A DNA stretch of 64,000 bases from Luteimonas sp. JM171 (GTDB lineage: Bacteria; Pseudomonadota; Gammaproteobacteria; Xanthomonadales; Xanthomonadaceae), in NCBI RefSeq assembly GCF_001717465.1, contig NZ_CP017074.1:2198873-2262872 (forward strand), read 5' to 3'. The first letter of the stretch is position 1, and each line of letters opens with the position of its first letter. Below, in pieces: positions 1-12,700 of this stretch. The notes under the pieces are model-generated. The model did not search any database. It was not told the DNA's origin and worked only from the letters and a program-made list of their open reading frames with translations. The position numbers were made by a program, and so were the translations under genes.

Positions 1-133
1 GCGCGCTTTCGCCCTGGTGCCGCTGCTGGATGTGCTTCCGGAGGCGGTGATTCCCGGCGTGGGGCCCGCCCGGGAGGCTCTGGCCGCAGTGGATGCCGGC
101 GGCGTGCGGCGGCTCCACCGCCCGCGCCCCTGA
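1..133 (+). CDS. folK: FolK, C-terminal fragment (cut by window edge)
   Basis: This is the last 43 codons of a reading frame entering from the left, ending at a TGA at 131-133. The visible residues begin [14 protein letters not shown] and continue with a VIPG element, which matches the C-terminal end of 6-hydroxymethyl-7,8-dihydropterin pyrophosphokinase, the folate-pathway enzyme. In Xanthomonadaceae folK lies directly upstream of panB, as here, which supports the call. Only the tail is visible, so catalytic residues cannot be checked. Confidence 0.75.
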   Translation, partial: RAFALVPLLDVLPEAVIPGVGPAREALAAVDAGGVRRLHRPRP

Positions 134-157
134 CATCTGCGCTCAACGCGGGTCGGT

Positions 158-170
158 CATACTAGTGGCC
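158..170 (+). promoter_or_regulatory. Putative -10 box giving a leaderless panB mRNA
   Basis: CATACT at 158-163 ends seven bases before the ATG at 171, and no Shine-Dalgarno sequence precedes that ATG. A start of transcription about seven bases after the box would fall at 170. No convincing -35 box is visible. This is inference from spacing only. Confidence 0.35.
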
Positions 171-980
<810 letters not shown>

Positions 981-999
981 CCGGCCCGGAGGCGAGGGC

Positions 1000-1863
<864 letters not shown>

Positions 1864-1881
1864 ACGCGCCCGCCGCTTTTG

Positions 1882-1909
1882 TTGCGATGCGGCAGAAGCA
1901 GCCTATACT
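1882..1909 (+). promoter_or_regulatory. Putative sigma-70 promoter of panD
   Basis: TTGCGA at 1882-1887 and TATACT at 1904-1909 are separated by 16 bases and lie 41 bases before the panD start. It is one of the better promoter matches in the window and suggests that panD, with the overlapping pgi, can be transcribed independently of panBC. Confidence 0.55.
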
Positions 1910-1949
1910 TTCCTGTTCGACCGCCCGCCGCTGATGCGCCTGTATCGCC

Positions 1950-2330
1950 ATGCAACTGACCCTGCTGAAAGCCAAGATCCACCGTGCCACGGTGACCCAC
2001 GCCGAGCTGCACTACGAGGGCTCGTGCGCGATCGACGGCCGCCTGCTCGATCTCTCGGGCATCCGGGAGTACGAGCGGATCGAGATCTACAACATCAACA
2101 ACGGCGAGCGGTTTGCAACCTATGCCATCCGCGCCGAGGAGGGCAGCGGCATCATCTCGGTCAACGGTGCCGCGGCGCACAAGGCCCAGCCCGGTGACCT
2201 GGTGATCATCTGTGCCTACGGGGCGCTGGACGAGGCCGAGGTGGACAAGTTCAAGCCCACGCTGGTCTACGTGGACGGCGACAACCGCCTGACCCACACC
2301 AACGATTCGATTCCCGCGCAGGCGGCGTGA
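1950..2330 (+). CDS. panD: Aspartate 1-decarboxylase proenzyme
   Basis: PanD decarboxylates aspartate to beta-alanine for PanC. It is made as a proenzyme that cleaves itself between Gly24 and Ser25, leaving a pyruvoyl group on the new N-terminus. The cleavage site YEGS lies exactly at residues 22-25, and the 126-residue length is typical. The start [15 protein letters not shown] matches the family N-terminus, which fixes the start codon. Its stop overlaps the first codons of pgi, so the two genes are translationally linked. Confidence 0.97.
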   Translation: MQLTLLKAKIHRATVTHAELHYEGSCAIDGRLLDLSGIREYERIEIYNINNGERFATYAIRAEEGSGIISVNGAAAHKAQPGDLVIICAYGALDEAEVDKFKPTLVYVDGDNRLTHTNDSIPAQAA

Positions 2331-3850
2331 TGACGGCGCCGGATCCGTCCGCGCCACTGCTTCCCCACGCCCGCCGGCTGGCGTCCAGCCGCATCGCCGA
2401 CCTGCTGGCGTCCGAGCCCGGACGGGTTTCGGAGCTCGCCCTGCGGGTGGGCCCCATCCACGCCAGCTTTGCCCGCCAGCGGTATGACCGCCAGGCGCTG
2501 GCTGCGCTGGTGCGGCTGGCGGGCGACGCCGGGGTGCCGGCGGCGTTTCGGGCACTCTTCGATGGCCGCAAGGTCAACGCTTCCGAGGACCGACCGGCCC
2601 TGCACGTGGCCCTGCGCTCCGCGCTTGGCACCGGCGACGTCGCGCGTGATGCCTCGGCACAGGCCGCCGAAGCGCGCTCGCGCATGGCCGCGTTGGTGGA
2701 ACGCCTGGCCTCCTCCGGCGTCACCGACGTGGTCAACGTCGGCATCGGCGGCTCGGACCTCGGTCCCCGGCTGGTGGTGGATGCGCTGCGGGATTTCCAC
2801 GACGGCCGGGTGCGGCTGCATTTCCTCGCCAACGTCGACGGCAGCGATGCCGCCCGGGTGATGGCGGGCCTGGATCCGGCGCGCACCGCGGCCATCCTGG
2901 TGTCCAAGAGCTTCTCCACCCAGGAGACGCTGCTCAACGGCCGGGTGCTGCGCGACTGGCTGGACAGCGGCGAGCGGCTGTATGCGGTGAGCGCCAACGT
3001 GGCGCGCGCCGAGGCATTCGGCGTTGCGGCGGACCGCGTGCTGCCGATGTGGGACTGGGTTGGCGGCCGGTATTCGCTGTGGTCGGCGGTCGGGTTCTCG
3101 ATCGCGCTTGCAGTCGGGATGGAGCGCTTCCAGGAGCTGCTGGAGGGCGCCGCGGAAATGGATGCGCATGTGCTGGAAGCGCCGCCGCAGGCGAATCTGC
3201 CGGTGCTGCATGCGCTGACGGCGGTGTGGAACCGCAATGCCCTGGGCCTGCCCACGCAGGCCGTGCTTCCCTACGACCAGCGCCTGGCGCTGCTGCCCGA
3301 CTACCTGCAGCAGCTGGTGATGGAAAGCCTGGGCAAGTCGGTCACGCCCGACGGCAAGCCGGTGGCGGTGGATACGGTGCCGGTGCTCTGGGGCGGGGCG
3401 GGAACCAACGCCCAGCACAGCTTTTTCCAGGCGCTGCACCAGGGGACCCAGGTGGTGCCCGCCGACTTCATCGGCGTGGTCAACCCGGCGCATGGCCATG
3501 CGGAAAACCACGCCGCGCTGCTTTCCAACCTGCTGGCGCAGGCCGAGGCGCTGGCCAACGGCTTCCAGTCCGACGACCCGCAGAAGTCCTATCCCGGCAA
3601 CCGGCCCTCCACCATGCTGCTGCTGGATGCGCTCACGCCGCGCTCGCTCGGCGCGCTGATCGCGATGTACGAACACAGCGTGTACGCCCAGTCGGTGCTG
3701 TGGGGGATCAACGCGTTCGACCAGTGGGGCGTCGAACTCGGCAAGCGGATCGCCGGCGACCTGCTGCCCGCGGTGAAGGGTGAGGGTCCGGAACCGGACG
3801 ATCCGGCGACGCGCGCGCTCCTGGCCGAGATCCAGCGCCGCCAGCCTTGA
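2330..3850 (+). CDS. pgi: Glucose-6-phosphate isomerase
   Basis: Pgi interconverts glucose-6-phosphate and fructose-6-phosphate in the cytoplasm. The roughly 506-residue protein has both family signatures, [14 protein letters not shown] and [10 protein letters not shown], plus [16 protein letters not shown]. The ATG at 2330 shares its A with the panD stop; a GTG at 2327 would add one residue. Oddity: where the rabbit and E. coli enzymes read WGEPGTN, with the catalytic-base Glu, this protein reads WGGAGTN with Gly at about residue 356. A different acidic residue may act as base or the alignment may shift locally; the rest of the protein looks intact. The following 149 bases hold the sugE control region. 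Confidence 0.93.
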   Translation: MTAPDPSAPLLPHARRLASSRIADLLASEPGRVSELALRVGPIHASFARQRYDRQALAALVRLAGDAGVPAAFRALFDGRKVNASEDRPALHVALRSALGTGDVARDASAQAAEARSRMAALVERLASSGVTDVVNVGIGGSDLGPRLVVDALRDFHDGRVRLHFLANVDGSDAARVMAGLDPARTAAILVSKSFSTQETLLNGRVLRDWLDSGERLYAVSANVARAEAFGVAADRVLPMWDWVGGRYSLWSAVGFSIALAVGMERFQELLEGAAEMDAHVLEAPPQANLPVLHALTAVWNRNALGLPTQAVLPYDQRLALLPDYLQQLVMESLGKSVTPDGKPVAVDTVPVLWGGAGTNAQHSFFQALHQGTQVVPADFIGVVNPAHGHAENHAALLSNLLAQAEALANGFQSDDPQKSYPGNRPSTMLLLDALTPRSLGALIAMYEHSVYAQSVLWGINAFDQWGVELGKRIAGDLLPAVKGEGPEPDDPATRALLAEIQRRQP

Positions 3851-3873
3851 TGCGCTTCGCCTGCTGGCTGCGG

Positions 3874-3888
3874 CAGGAAGCGGGGACG
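3874..3888 (+). repeat. Upstream partial copy of the riboswitch 5' arm
   Basis: CAGGAAGCGGGGACG at 3874-3888 is repeated exactly at 3929-3943, where it forms the 5' half of the first riboswitch hairpin. The upstream copy is followed by GTTACC instead of ACCCCGC, so it cannot form the same stem. It may be a remnant of a duplicated aptamer hairpin. Confidence 0.7.
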
Positions 3889-3914
3889 GTTACCTGCGGG
3901 TAAAGGGGCTCTGG

Positions 3915-3920
3915 GATAAT
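3915..3920 (+). promoter_or_regulatory. Putative -10 box for the sugE transcript
   Basis: GATAAT at 3915-3920 predicts transcription from about 3927, eight bases before the first riboswitch hairpin. Only a weak -35 (TTACCT at 3890-3895, 19-base spacer) is visible. The position fits a transcript that begins with the aptamer. Confidence 0.5.
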
Positions 3921-3934
3921 GGCCAAGTCAGGAA

Positions 3935-3977
3935 GCGGGGACGACCCCGCCTCTCCATGCCACCCGGGGACGGCCCC
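3935..3977 (+). promoter_or_regulatory. Guanidine-II riboswitch (mini-ykkC)
   Basis: Two short stem-loops with ACGR tetraloops lie in tandem. Hairpin 1 is GCGGGG-ACGA-CCCCGC at 3935-3950, a perfect 6-bp stem. Hairpin 2 is GGGG-ACGG-CCCC at 3966-3977, a 4-bp stem. A 15-base linker separates them. This is the defining architecture of the guanidine-II class, in which the two loops dock on guanidinium. The likely ribosome-binding site AATGGAGG follows at 3985-3992, so control is probably translational: guanidine binding stabilises the hairpins and frees the site. The downstream SMR-family exporter gene is the expected target. Confidence 0.88.
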
Positions 3978-3999
3978 ATCGTCGAATGGAGGTTTCCCC

Positions 4000-4317
4000 A
4001 TGTCCTGGACCATCCTTTTTCTTGCCGGCCTGTTCGAGGTCGTGTGGGCCGTGGGCCTGAAGTACACCGAGGGGTTCACCCGCCTGTGGCCGAGCGTCGG
4101 CACGCTGGCGGCGATGGCGCTGAGCTTCTACCTGCTTGCGGTTGCCATGCGATCCCTGCCGCTGGGGACCGCCTATGCGGTGTGGGTGGGCATCGGCGCG
4201 ATCGGCACGGCGATCCTTGGGATCGTGCTGTTCAACGAGGCTGCCAGCGCGGGCCGGCTGGTCAGCCTGGGCCTGATCCTGGCCGGGATCATCGGCCTCA
4301 AGCTCGCCTCAGGATGA
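4000..4317 (+). CDS. sugE: SMR-family guanidinium exporter (SugE/Gdx)
   Basis: This is a 105-residue, four-helix small multidrug resistance protein of the SugE/Gdx branch, whose best-supported role is proton-coupled export of guanidinium. Glu13 in helix 1 ([15 protein letters not shown]) is the conserved coupling residue, and the [13 protein letters not shown] segment is typical. The ATG at 4000 follows GGAGG by seven bases. A frame open from 3919 would translate through the riboswitch and is not used. The guanidine-II riboswitch directly upstream supports guanidine as the physiological substrate. The 3' end overlaps the convergent rnt gene by nine bases. Confidence 0.93.
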   Translation: MSWTILFLAGLFEVVWAVGLKYTEGFTRLWPSVGTLAAMALSFYLLAVAMRSLPLGTAYAVWVGIGAIGTAILGIVLFNEAASAGRLVSLGLILAGIIGLKLASG

Positions 4318-4962
4318 GCGCGCCTGGTCGCCCGGGGTGGGCGGCGGCCACGGCCAGGAATTGAGCACCGCGCAAAACAGCCGGGCGGTCTGCTCGGCGT
4401 CGTAGATGGCCGAATGGGCCTCGGCGCTGTCCCAGGTGAACCCCGCAGCCTGCACCGCGCGCGCGAGCACGGTCTGCCCGTAGGCCACGCCGCCCAGGGT
4501 GACGGTGTCGAACACGCTGAAGGGGTGGAACGGATTGCGCTTGTGCCCGCAGCGCGCCACCGTGGCGTTGAGGAAGTTGAGGTCGAAGTGGGCGTTGTGG
4601 CCGACCAGGATCGCCCGCTGGCAGCCGTGCTTCTTGACCGCCGCACGCACCGGCGCGAACACGTGGTTGAGCGCCTCGCGCTCGGGCTTGGCCATGCGGA
4701 AGGGGTGGTCCAGGTCGATGCCGGTCACTTCGAGCGACTGCGGATCGATCTGGGTGCCCTCAGCCGGCTCCACGTGCGTGCTCGAGGTCTCGCCCAGGAT
4801 GTAGCGGCCGCTGTCGTCCAGGTCGATCGGGACCACCGCGATCTCAAGCAGGGCGTGGCGGTTCCAGTCGAAGCCGCCGGTCTCCACGTCCACCACCACC
4901 GGCAGGTAGCCGCGGAAGCGGCGGGCCATGGGGCTTGGGGCCTGGGGCGCGGGGTCGTTCAT
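4309..4962 (-). CDS. rnt: Ribonuclease T
   Basis: RNase T is a DEDD 3'-5' exonuclease that trims tRNA CCA ends and matures the 3' ends of other stable RNAs. The 217-residue protein is close to the E. coli enzyme in length and sequence. [10 protein letters not shown] near residue 23 carries the first two acidic ligands (Asp25, Glu27), [13 protein letters not shown] the third, and [11 protein letters not shown] the catalytic His and last Asp. RNPFHPF and GQTVLARA are further landmarks. Its 3' end overlaps the convergent sugE by nine bases. EfpL lies immediately upstream, separated by four bases, so the two are probably cotranscribed. Confidence 0.93.
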   Translation of the reverse strand: MNDPAPQAPSPMARRFRGYLPVVVDVETGGFDWNRHALLEIAVVPIDLDDSGRYILGETSSTHVEPAEGTQIDPQSLEVTGIDLDHPFRMAKPEREALNHVFAPVRAAVKKHGCQRAILVGHNAHFDLNFLNATVARCGHKRNPFHPFSVFDTVTLGGVAYGQTVLARAVQAAGFTWDSAEAHSAIYDAEQTARLFCAVLNSWPWPPPTPGDQARSS

Positions 4963-4966
4963 CGGC

Positions 4967-5533
4967 TCAGTCGGCGCGGCCGGAGAATTCGCCGCTGGTG
5001 GTGTTGACCAGCACGCGCTCGCCGGTGGCGATGTACTCGGGCACCTGGATTTCCAGGCCGGTGCTCAGGCGCGCCGGTTTGGGGCGCTTGGTGGCGGTGC
5101 CACCCTTGAGCTCGGGCGGGGTCTCCACCACCTCAAGTGCCACGGTCTGCGGCAGCTGCACGCCAACGGGCAGGTCGTCGATGATCTGCACGTGGCAGCC
5201 GCCCAGGCCGTCGGTGATGTAGCCGGCGGCGTCGCCCACCACGTCCGCATCCAGCGTGTACGGCGTGTAGTCCTCGTCGTCCATGAACACGTAGGCGTCG
5301 CCGTCGCGGTAGGAGAAGCTCGCCGCGCGGCGGACCAGGTCCACCTCGCGCAGCTCGTCATCGGCGTCGAACGAGACATCGGCCTTGCTGCCGCCGGGCA
5401 CGCTGTACATGCTGAAGCGGAAGCGCACGTTGCCGCCGCGCCCCTGCGGCGAGCTGCGCTCGATGTCGCGGATCTGGTACACAGCGCCGTTGTATTCGAC
5501 GACGTTGCCCTTCCTGATGTCGCTTGCCTTCAT
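4967..5533 (-). CDS. yeiP: Elongation factor P-like protein EfpL (YeiP)
   Basis: EfpL is a paralogue of EF-P that relieves ribosome stalling at polyproline and some other motifs. The 188-residue protein has three EF-P domains: KOW-like (about 1-65), central OB (about 66-130, with [13 protein letters not shown]) and C-terminal OB ([14 protein letters not shown]). The tip loop reads SPQGRGGN with Arg32 where EF-P has its modified lysine, as expected for the EfpL branch rather than EF-P itself. The ending SGEFSGRAD resembles E. coli YeiP, which ends YMGRAD. The start ATG opens the typical [16 protein letters not shown]. Confidence 0.92.
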   Translation of the reverse strand: MKASDIRKGNVVEYNGAVYQIRDIERSSPQGRGGNVRFRFSMYSVPGGSKADVSFDADDELREVDLVRRAASFSYRDGDAYVFMDDEDYTPYTLDADVVGDAAGYITDGLGGCHVQIIDDLPVGVQLPQTVALEVVETPPELKGGTATKRPKPARLSTGLEIQVPEYIATGERVLVNTTSGEFSGRAD

Positions 5534-5539
5534 GGATGC

Positions 5540-6310
5540 TTACCTGGGAGCCAGACGGACGGCGCCATCCAGGCGGATGGTCTCGCCGTTGAGATAGCGG
5601 TTGCCGAGGATGTACCCGACCAGGTCGGCGAACTCTTCCGGCCGCCCCAGGCGCGAGGGGAAGGGGATCGATGCGCCGAGCGACTGCTGCACTTCCTCCG
5701 GCATGCCGTCGACCATCGGGGTGTGGAAGATGCCCGGCGCCACGGTGTTGACGCGGATGCCGAAGCGGGCCAGCTCGCGGGCCATCGGCAGGGTCATGCC
5801 GACCACGCCGCCCTTGGAGGCGGAGTAGGCGGCCTGGCCGATCTGGCCCTCGTACGCGGCGACCGAGGCGGTGTTGACGATCACCCCGCGCTCGCCGTCC
5901 TCGCCGGCCTCGTTGTGCTGCATCACCGCGGCGGCGGCCTTGGCCACGTTGAAGCTGCCCACCAGGTTCACCATCACCGTGGTCGAGAACTTCGCCAGCG
6001 GCATCGGGCCCTCGCGGCCGAGCACGCGCCCGGCGCCGATGATGCCCGCGCAGTTGACCGCCGCGTTCACTCCGCCCAGGAAATCCCTGGCCGCCTCGAC
6101 GCTGGCCACCACGGCGTCTTCGTTGGTGACGTCGGTGCGGATGTAGCGCGCCTTGCCCGCGCCCAGCGATGCCACCGCGGCGGTGCCCTTGTCGTCGTTG
6201 ACGTCGAACAGCGCGACCTTGCCGCCGTTGGCGGCCAGGTGGCGGGCCACGGCCAGGCCCAGGCCGGAAACGCCGCCGGTGACGATGGCGCGGATGTCGG
6301 AAAGCTGCAT
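5540..6310 (-). CDS. Short-chain 3-hydroxyacyl-CoA dehydrogenase (HSD10-like)
   Basis: This 256-residue SDR enzyme resembles type-2 3-hydroxyacyl-CoA dehydrogenases (HSD17B10 family), which oxidise 3-hydroxyacyl-CoAs and 2-methyl-3-hydroxybutyryl-CoA with NAD+, the latter in isoleucine breakdown. The Rossmann motif TGGVSGLG is at 11-18, DV at 60-61, NCAG at 86-89, and the catalytic triad is Ser149, Tyr162 and Lys166 (YSASK). The end (GETIRLDGAVRLAPR) is typical of this branch. It lies near the leucine genes on the same strand, which fits branched-chain degradation; the exact substrate is inferred. Confidence 0.82.
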   Translation of the reverse strand: MQLSDIRAIVTGGVSGLGLAVARHLAANGGKVALFDVNDDKGTAAVASLGAGKARYIRTDVTNEDAVVASVEAARDFLGGVNAAVNCAGIIGAGRVLGREGPMPLAKFSTTVMVNLVGSFNVAKAAAAVMQHNEAGEDGERGVIVNTASVAAYEGQIGQAAYSASKGGVVGMTLPMARELARFGIRVNTVAPGIFHTPMVDGMPEEVQQSLGASIPFPSRLGRPEEFADLVGYILGNRYLNGETIRLDGAVRLAPR

Positions 6311-6340
6311 GGGCGCTCCTGCGTTGGAAAACCCCGCATT

Positions 6341-8920
6341 CTACCCGGTCGCAGTGGCCTCCCGGGCCTCGGACATGCGGCGCTCGAATTCCGCCGGGGT
6401 GAGGCCGGGCGCGAACAGGAACCCCTGTCCCACGTTCACCCCGAGCTCAAGCAGGAACTGTCGCTGGGCTTCCGATTCCACGCCCTCGGCCACCAGCCCC
6501 AGCCCCAGGCTGCGGGCGATGCCGGCAATGGCCTGGCAGACCGCGACATCGGAATGGTTGCGCGGCACGCCTTCCAGGAACAGCTGGCTCAGCTTCAGGC
6601 CCTGGATCGGCAGGCGGCGCAGGTAGTTCAGGGCACTGTAGCCCTCGCCAAAGTCATCGATGGCCAGCAGGATGCCCATCTCGCGCAATTCGGCGAAGGC
6701 ATGGATGGCGTCGGCGGAGTCCTCGATCAGGGCGCGCTCGGTGAACTCCAGCTCCAGCGCGCTGCCGGGCAGGGAGAACTCGTCCAGCACGTCGCGCACC
6801 GTGGCGGCCAGGTCGTCGCCCAGGAACTGGCGGTAGGACACGTTGACCGCCACCCGCACGATCCCCAGGCCGTCCTCGCGCCACGCCGCCACCTGCTTGC
6901 AGGCCTCGCTCAGCACCCAGCGGCCGATGCGCACGATGTCGCCGGTGGTCTCGGCATGGCCGATGAAGTGGTCCGGGCGCATCTCCCCGAGCTGGCGGTT
7001 GCGCCAGCGGATGAGCGCCTCGGCGGCGACGATCGTGCCGCGGCGCATGTCCACCTGCGGCTGGTAGACAAGGTGGAACTCGCCGTTGTCCACCGCGCGC
7101 CGCAGCTGGGTCTCCAGGCGCAGCCGGTCCTCGCGCGATTCCTGCAGGATGGGCGAGTACACCTGCCAGCCGTTGCGCGTGCGCCGCTTGCTCTCGTACA
7201 TCGCCGCGTCCGCGTTCTGGATCAGCGTCTGCGGGCGCTCGCCGTCCGCCGGCGCGTGCGCGATGCCGATGCTGGCGGTCACATGGAACTCTTCGCCGCC
7301 GTGGCCGAACGCCGGTTCGAAGGCGTCCAGGATCCGCTGGGCCACCCGCTCGGGCAGGGCGTCATCGCCCTCCGGGTGGCACATCACCAGGAACTCGTCG
7401 CCGCCGAAGCGGGCGATGAGCCCGTCGGTGGCGACGGCATCGGCGATGCGGCGGGCGGCGTGGCGCAGCAGGCGGTCGCCGGCAGCGTGGCCCAGGCCGT
7501 CGTTGACCATCTTGAACCGGTCCAGGTCGATGTACAGCACGGCCAGCCGGGCCTGCGCCGGATCCTGCAGGCGCTCGCCGATCTCGCCGAGGATCGCGTC
7601 GCGGTTGAGCAGCCCGGTCAGCGGGTCGGTGCGGGCCTGCACGCGCAGCGTCTCCTCGGCCTGCTTGCGCTCGTTGATGTCCTGCAGCGTGCCGGTGATG
7701 CTGACGTTGGCCGATTCGTCGGTTTCGGCCTCGCCGATGATGCGGATCCACAGCGGCAGGCCATCGCTGCGCCGGCCCTGCAGCTCCAGGTCGATCGGCT
7801 GCGATTGCTCGGCGGCCGCCCGCAGCGCGTCGCTGAAGCGCAGGCGGTCGCCGGCGCCCAGGCACAGCAGCAGGTCCTGCATCGTCCGCGGCGGCACGGG
7901 CTGGCCGAGGATGCGGATGGCCTCGTCGGTCAGGTACAGGGCGTCGCGGCCCATCTCCCATTCCCAGCCGCCGATGCGGGCCAGCGCCTGGGCGCGGCTG
8001 AACAGCGCGCTGTCGCGCTTGAGCCGGGTGACGTCGCTGAACAGCGAGATCACCTGCTCGGGCATCCGGCCGCCCGGCGCAAACAGCGGCACCGTGGTGA
8101 CGGAGAGCCAGCGCAGCCGGCGCTCGGGCTTGTGGTAGAGGCCGATGACCGTGCTTTCGGTTGCCTGGCCGGTGGCCAGTGTGCGCTGGCTGGGCAGGTC
8201 GTCCATGCCGATGCGCCGGCCGCTGTCATCCAGCAGCGTCCAGGTCTCGGCGTTGAGGAACGTGCGCAGGCTCTCGGCTTCCTCCACGCCCAGGATGCGG
8301 ATGGCGGCAGCGTTGACCTGCAGCAGCATGCCGCGCCGGTCCTGCACCATCACGCCCTTGTCGATCACCTCCAGCAGCTGGCCGTAGCGCAGCTCGGCCT
8401 CGCGCCGCGCGGTGAGGTCGCGCGCCACCGCCACCACGCAGCGACGGCCCTCGTGCATGAAGCCCGCCGAATGCACCTCGACCGGGAAGCGGGTGCCGTC
8501 GGCGCGCATGTTGGCCACTTCGATCACGTAGGTGCCACCGCGGTGCAGCGTCTCCAGCACCGGCTTCATATGGTCCTTGGGCAGGTCCGGGTTGAGCACT
8601 TCGATCGGCTGGCCGACGATCTGCTCGCGCGGGCGCTGGTAGGCGGCCATGCCGGCCCTGTTGAGGTCAAGCACGATGCCGCTTTCATCCAGGATGCTGA
8701 CCGGATCGGGCACCGCGTCGAACAGGGCCCGGTAGCGCAGCTGCGCGCCCCTGGCGTCGCTGGAGGTGGACTCCAGCGCGGCGTGGGCGCGCGAGATCAG
8801 CCCCCGCAGGCGTTCGGGAAGGGAGTCGTCCCGGCACGCGGCCGCCAGCGCCAACGCGATCTCGTGCAGTTCCTCCGGACCCACGTCGGGAGGCGCTGCA
8901 CCGGGCGGCCTCTGGCTCAT
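6341..8920 (-). CDS. PAS-GGDEF-EAL c-di-GMP signalling protein
   Basis: This 859-residue protein has about three PAS-type sensory regions (roughly 60-170, 180-310 and 310-425), a GGDEF domain and an EAL domain. The GGDEF motif is intact (RFGGDEF, first Gly at residue 506). The inhibitory RxxD I-site is absent, since the residues at that position are ATDG. The EAL motif begins at residue 634 (AAEALIRW), and the expected Asn (VNVS), Glu (LELEFTE), DDFG and AEGVES elements are present; the usual KID reads KLS. Both cyclase and phosphodiesterase activity look possible. No transmembrane segment is apparent, so it is probably cytoplasmic. The chosen start MSQRPPGAAP begins one base past the mvaB stop; the open frame further upstream overlaps mvaB and is a shadow. 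Confidence 0.88.
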   Translation of the reverse strand: MSQRPPGAAPPDVGPEELHEIALALAAACRDDSLPERLRGLISRAHAALESTSSDARGAQLRYRALFDAVPDPVSILDESGIVLDLNRAGMAAYQRPREQIVGQPIEVLNPDLPKDHMKPVLETLHRGGTYVIEVANMRADGTRFPVEVHSAGFMHEGRRCVVAVARDLTARREAELRYGQLLEVIDKGVMVQDRRGMLLQVNAAAIRILGVEEAESLRTFLNAETWTLLDDSGRRIGMDDLPSQRTLATGQATESTVIGLYHKPERRLRWLSVTTVPLFAPGGRMPEQVISLFSDVTRLKRDSALFSRAQALARIGGWEWEMGRDALYLTDEAIRILGQPVPPRTMQDLLLCLGAGDRLRFSDALRAAAEQSQPIDLELQGRRSDGLPLWIRIIGEAETDESANVSITGTLQDINERKQAEETLRVQARTDPLTGLLNRDAILGEIGERLQDPAQARLAVLYIDLDRFKMVNDGLGHAAGDRLLRHAARRIADAVATDGLIARFGGDEFLVMCHPEGDDALPERVAQRILDAFEPAFGHGGEEFHVTASIGIAHAPADGERPQTLIQNADAAMYESKRRTRNGWQVYSPILQESREDRLRLETQLRRAVDNGEFHLVYQPQVDMRRGTIVAAEALIRWRNRQLGEMRPDHFIGHAETTGDIVRIGRWVLSEACKQVAAWREDGLGIVRVAVNVSYRQFLGDDLAATVRDVLDEFSLPGSALELEFTERALIEDSADAIHAFAELREMGILLAIDDFGEGYSALNYLRRLPIQGLKLSQLFLEGVPRNHSDVAVCQAIAGIARSLGLGLVAEGVESEAQRQFLLELGVNVGQGFLFAPGLTPAEFERRMSEAREATATG

Positions 8921-8921
8921 C

Positions 8922-9829
8922 TCACTGCACACCTGGCCCCGCAAGCGCGCGGCCCACGCGGCTGGAAGTCTCGCGGCCGAGTTCGCCGGCCAGCCAGCGT
9001 CCGGTGGCCGCCAGTGCGTCCAGGTCGACATCCGTTTCGATCCCCATGCCATGGAGCATATACACCACGTCCTCGGTTGCCACATTGCCGCTGGCGCCAC
9101 GGGCGTAAGGGCAGCCGCCGGTGCCCGCCACCGAGGCGTCCACCACCGCCACCCCTTCCTCCAGGCAGGCGAGGATGTTGGCCAGCGCCTGGCCGTAGGT
9201 ATCGTGGAAGTGGACGGCCAGCGCCGGCATCGGGACCTCCGCGGCCACCGCCCGCAGCATCTCCCGCGCCTTGCGCGGCGTGCCCACGCCGATGGTGTCG
9301 CCCAGTGAGACTTCGTAACAGCCCATTGCGTGCAATGCACGACAAACGCGGACCACATCGGCCATCGACACCTCGCCCTGGTAGGGGCAGCCGAGTACGG
9401 TGGACACGTATCCGCGCACCCGCACGCCATCCTCGCGCGCGCGTGCGATCACCGGCTCGAAGCGGGCCAGCGATTCTTCGATGCTGGCGTTGATGTTGGC
9501 GCGGTTGAAGGCTTCGGAGGCTGCGGTGAACACCGCGATCTCCTCCACGCCCACCGCGCGCGCGCGCTCGTAGCCTTTTTCGTTGGGCACCAGCACCGGA
9601 TAGGCCACGCCCGGGCGCCGCTCGATGGCCGCGAACACCTCGGCGGCATCGGCCAGCTGGGGAACCCACCTGGGGCTGACGAAACTGGTCGCCTCGATCG
9701 TCTTCAGGCCGGTGGCGGAGAGGCGGTTGATGAGCTCGATCTTGGTCGCGGCCGGCACGATCGCCTTCTCGTTCTGCAGCCCGTCCCGCGGGCCGACTTC
9801 GACGATCCTCACGGCGGCGGGCAGCTGGC

Positions 9830-9833
<4 letters not shown>
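8922..9833 (-). CDS. mvaB: Hydroxymethylglutaryl-CoA lyase
   Basis: The enzyme cleaves HMG-CoA to acetoacetate and acetyl-CoA, the last step of leucine degradation. The 303-residue TIM-barrel protein has VEVGPRDGLQNE at its N-terminus (catalytic Arg and metal Asp), HFHDTYGQALAN with metal-binding His residues, and the GCPYARGASGNVATED signature containing the catalytic-loop Cys. It overlaps the methylcrotonyl-CoA carboxylase alpha gene by four bases (ATGA), showing translational coupling within the leucine operon. Confidence 0.95.
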
Positions 9834-11848
<2,015 letters not shown>

Positions 11849-11849
11849 G

Positions 11850-12635
11850 TCAGTCCCCGGCCCACGCGGGGGCGCGCTTGTCGAGGAATGCGGTCAGCCC
11901 CTCCTGGCCTTCGGGCGACACCCGCATGGCCGCGATGAGGTCGGCGGTGGCCCCGTCGAGCGCATCGCGATCCACATGCGCCTGCACCGAGCGCACGAGC
12001 GTCTTGGCCTGCGCCGACGCGACCGGCCCCGCCTTGAGCAGCAGCTTGACCTGGCGATCGACCGCCTCGTCCAGCCCGGACGCGGGCACCACGTCGTGGA
12101 GCAGGCCGATGCGCTCGGCCATGGCGGCATCGAAGATTTCGCCTGTGGCGAACCAGCGGCGCGCCTGGCGCGGCCCGATCGCCGCGATCACGTAAGGGGA
12201 AATGACCGCCGGCAGCAGGCCGAGCCGGGCCTCGGTCAGGCCGAACTTCGCCTCTGGCACGCCGATCGCGATGTCGCAGCACGCCACCAGGCCCACGCCC
12301 CCGCCCATGGCCGCGCCGTGGACGCGGGCGATGGTGGGCTTTGGCAGTTCGTCGAGCGTGCGCATCAGGCGCGCCAGCGCCAGCGCGTCCTCGCGGTTGG
12401 TGGCCTCGTCGGCGTTGGCCATGCCGCGCATCCAGTTCAGGTCGGCGCCGGCGGAGAACGATTTGCCGCTGCCTTCCAGCACCACCACGCGCACCTGCGG
12501 GTCGGTGGCCAACCGGCCAAGCTCCCCGGTAAGCGCGCCGATCAGCGTTGCGTCGAATGCGTTGTGCAGCTCCGGCCGGTCCAGCCGCAGCCTTGCGACG
12601 GGGCCTTCGCGCGTGGTGGAGAGGGCGTCTGGCAT
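11850..12635 (-). CDS. liuC: Methylglutaconyl-CoA hydratase (crotonase family)
   Basis: This 261-residue crotonase-fold protein most likely hydrates 3-methylglutaconyl-CoA to HMG-CoA between the carboxylase and the lyase. The oxyanion-hole elements are KSFSAGADLNWM and HGAAMGGGVGLVACCD, and GLTEARLGLLPAVISPYV carries the expected catalytic Glu. Specificity is taken from the context: it lies one base from liuD in the same operon. A generic enoyl-CoA hydratase would look similar. Confidence 0.88.
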   Translation of the reverse strand: MPDALSTTREGPVARLRLDRPELHNAFDATLIGALTGELGRLATDPQVRVVVLEGSGKSFSAGADLNWMRGMANADEATNREDALALARLMRTLDELPKPTIARVHGAAMGGGVGLVACCDIAIGVPEAKFGLTEARLGLLPAVISPYVIAAIGPRQARRWFATGEIFDAAMAERIGLLHDVVPASGLDEAVDRQVKLLLKAGPVASAQAKTLVRSVQAHVDRDALDGATADLIAAMRVSPEGQEGLTAFLDKRAPAWAGD

Positions 12636-12700
12636 CGGCGTCGGCTCACTTTCGGGTGGCCGCCCATGATAGCGGTTCGCCTGGCGCGGCCGGCCCGCCG

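Noticed and set aside
3919..3999. An in-frame ATG for sugE at 3919
   Set aside because: It would translate the riboswitch hairpins and add residues unlike the SMR family; the ATG at 4000 has a ribosome-binding site.
4928..9493. A plus-strand frame open for over 1500 codons, antisense to the EfpL, dehydrogenase and GGDEF-EAL genes
   Set aside because: Its translation is rich in Ala, Arg, Gly, His and Val with no domain. It mirrors the codon structure of well-identified genes on the opposite strand, as happens in GC-rich DNA.
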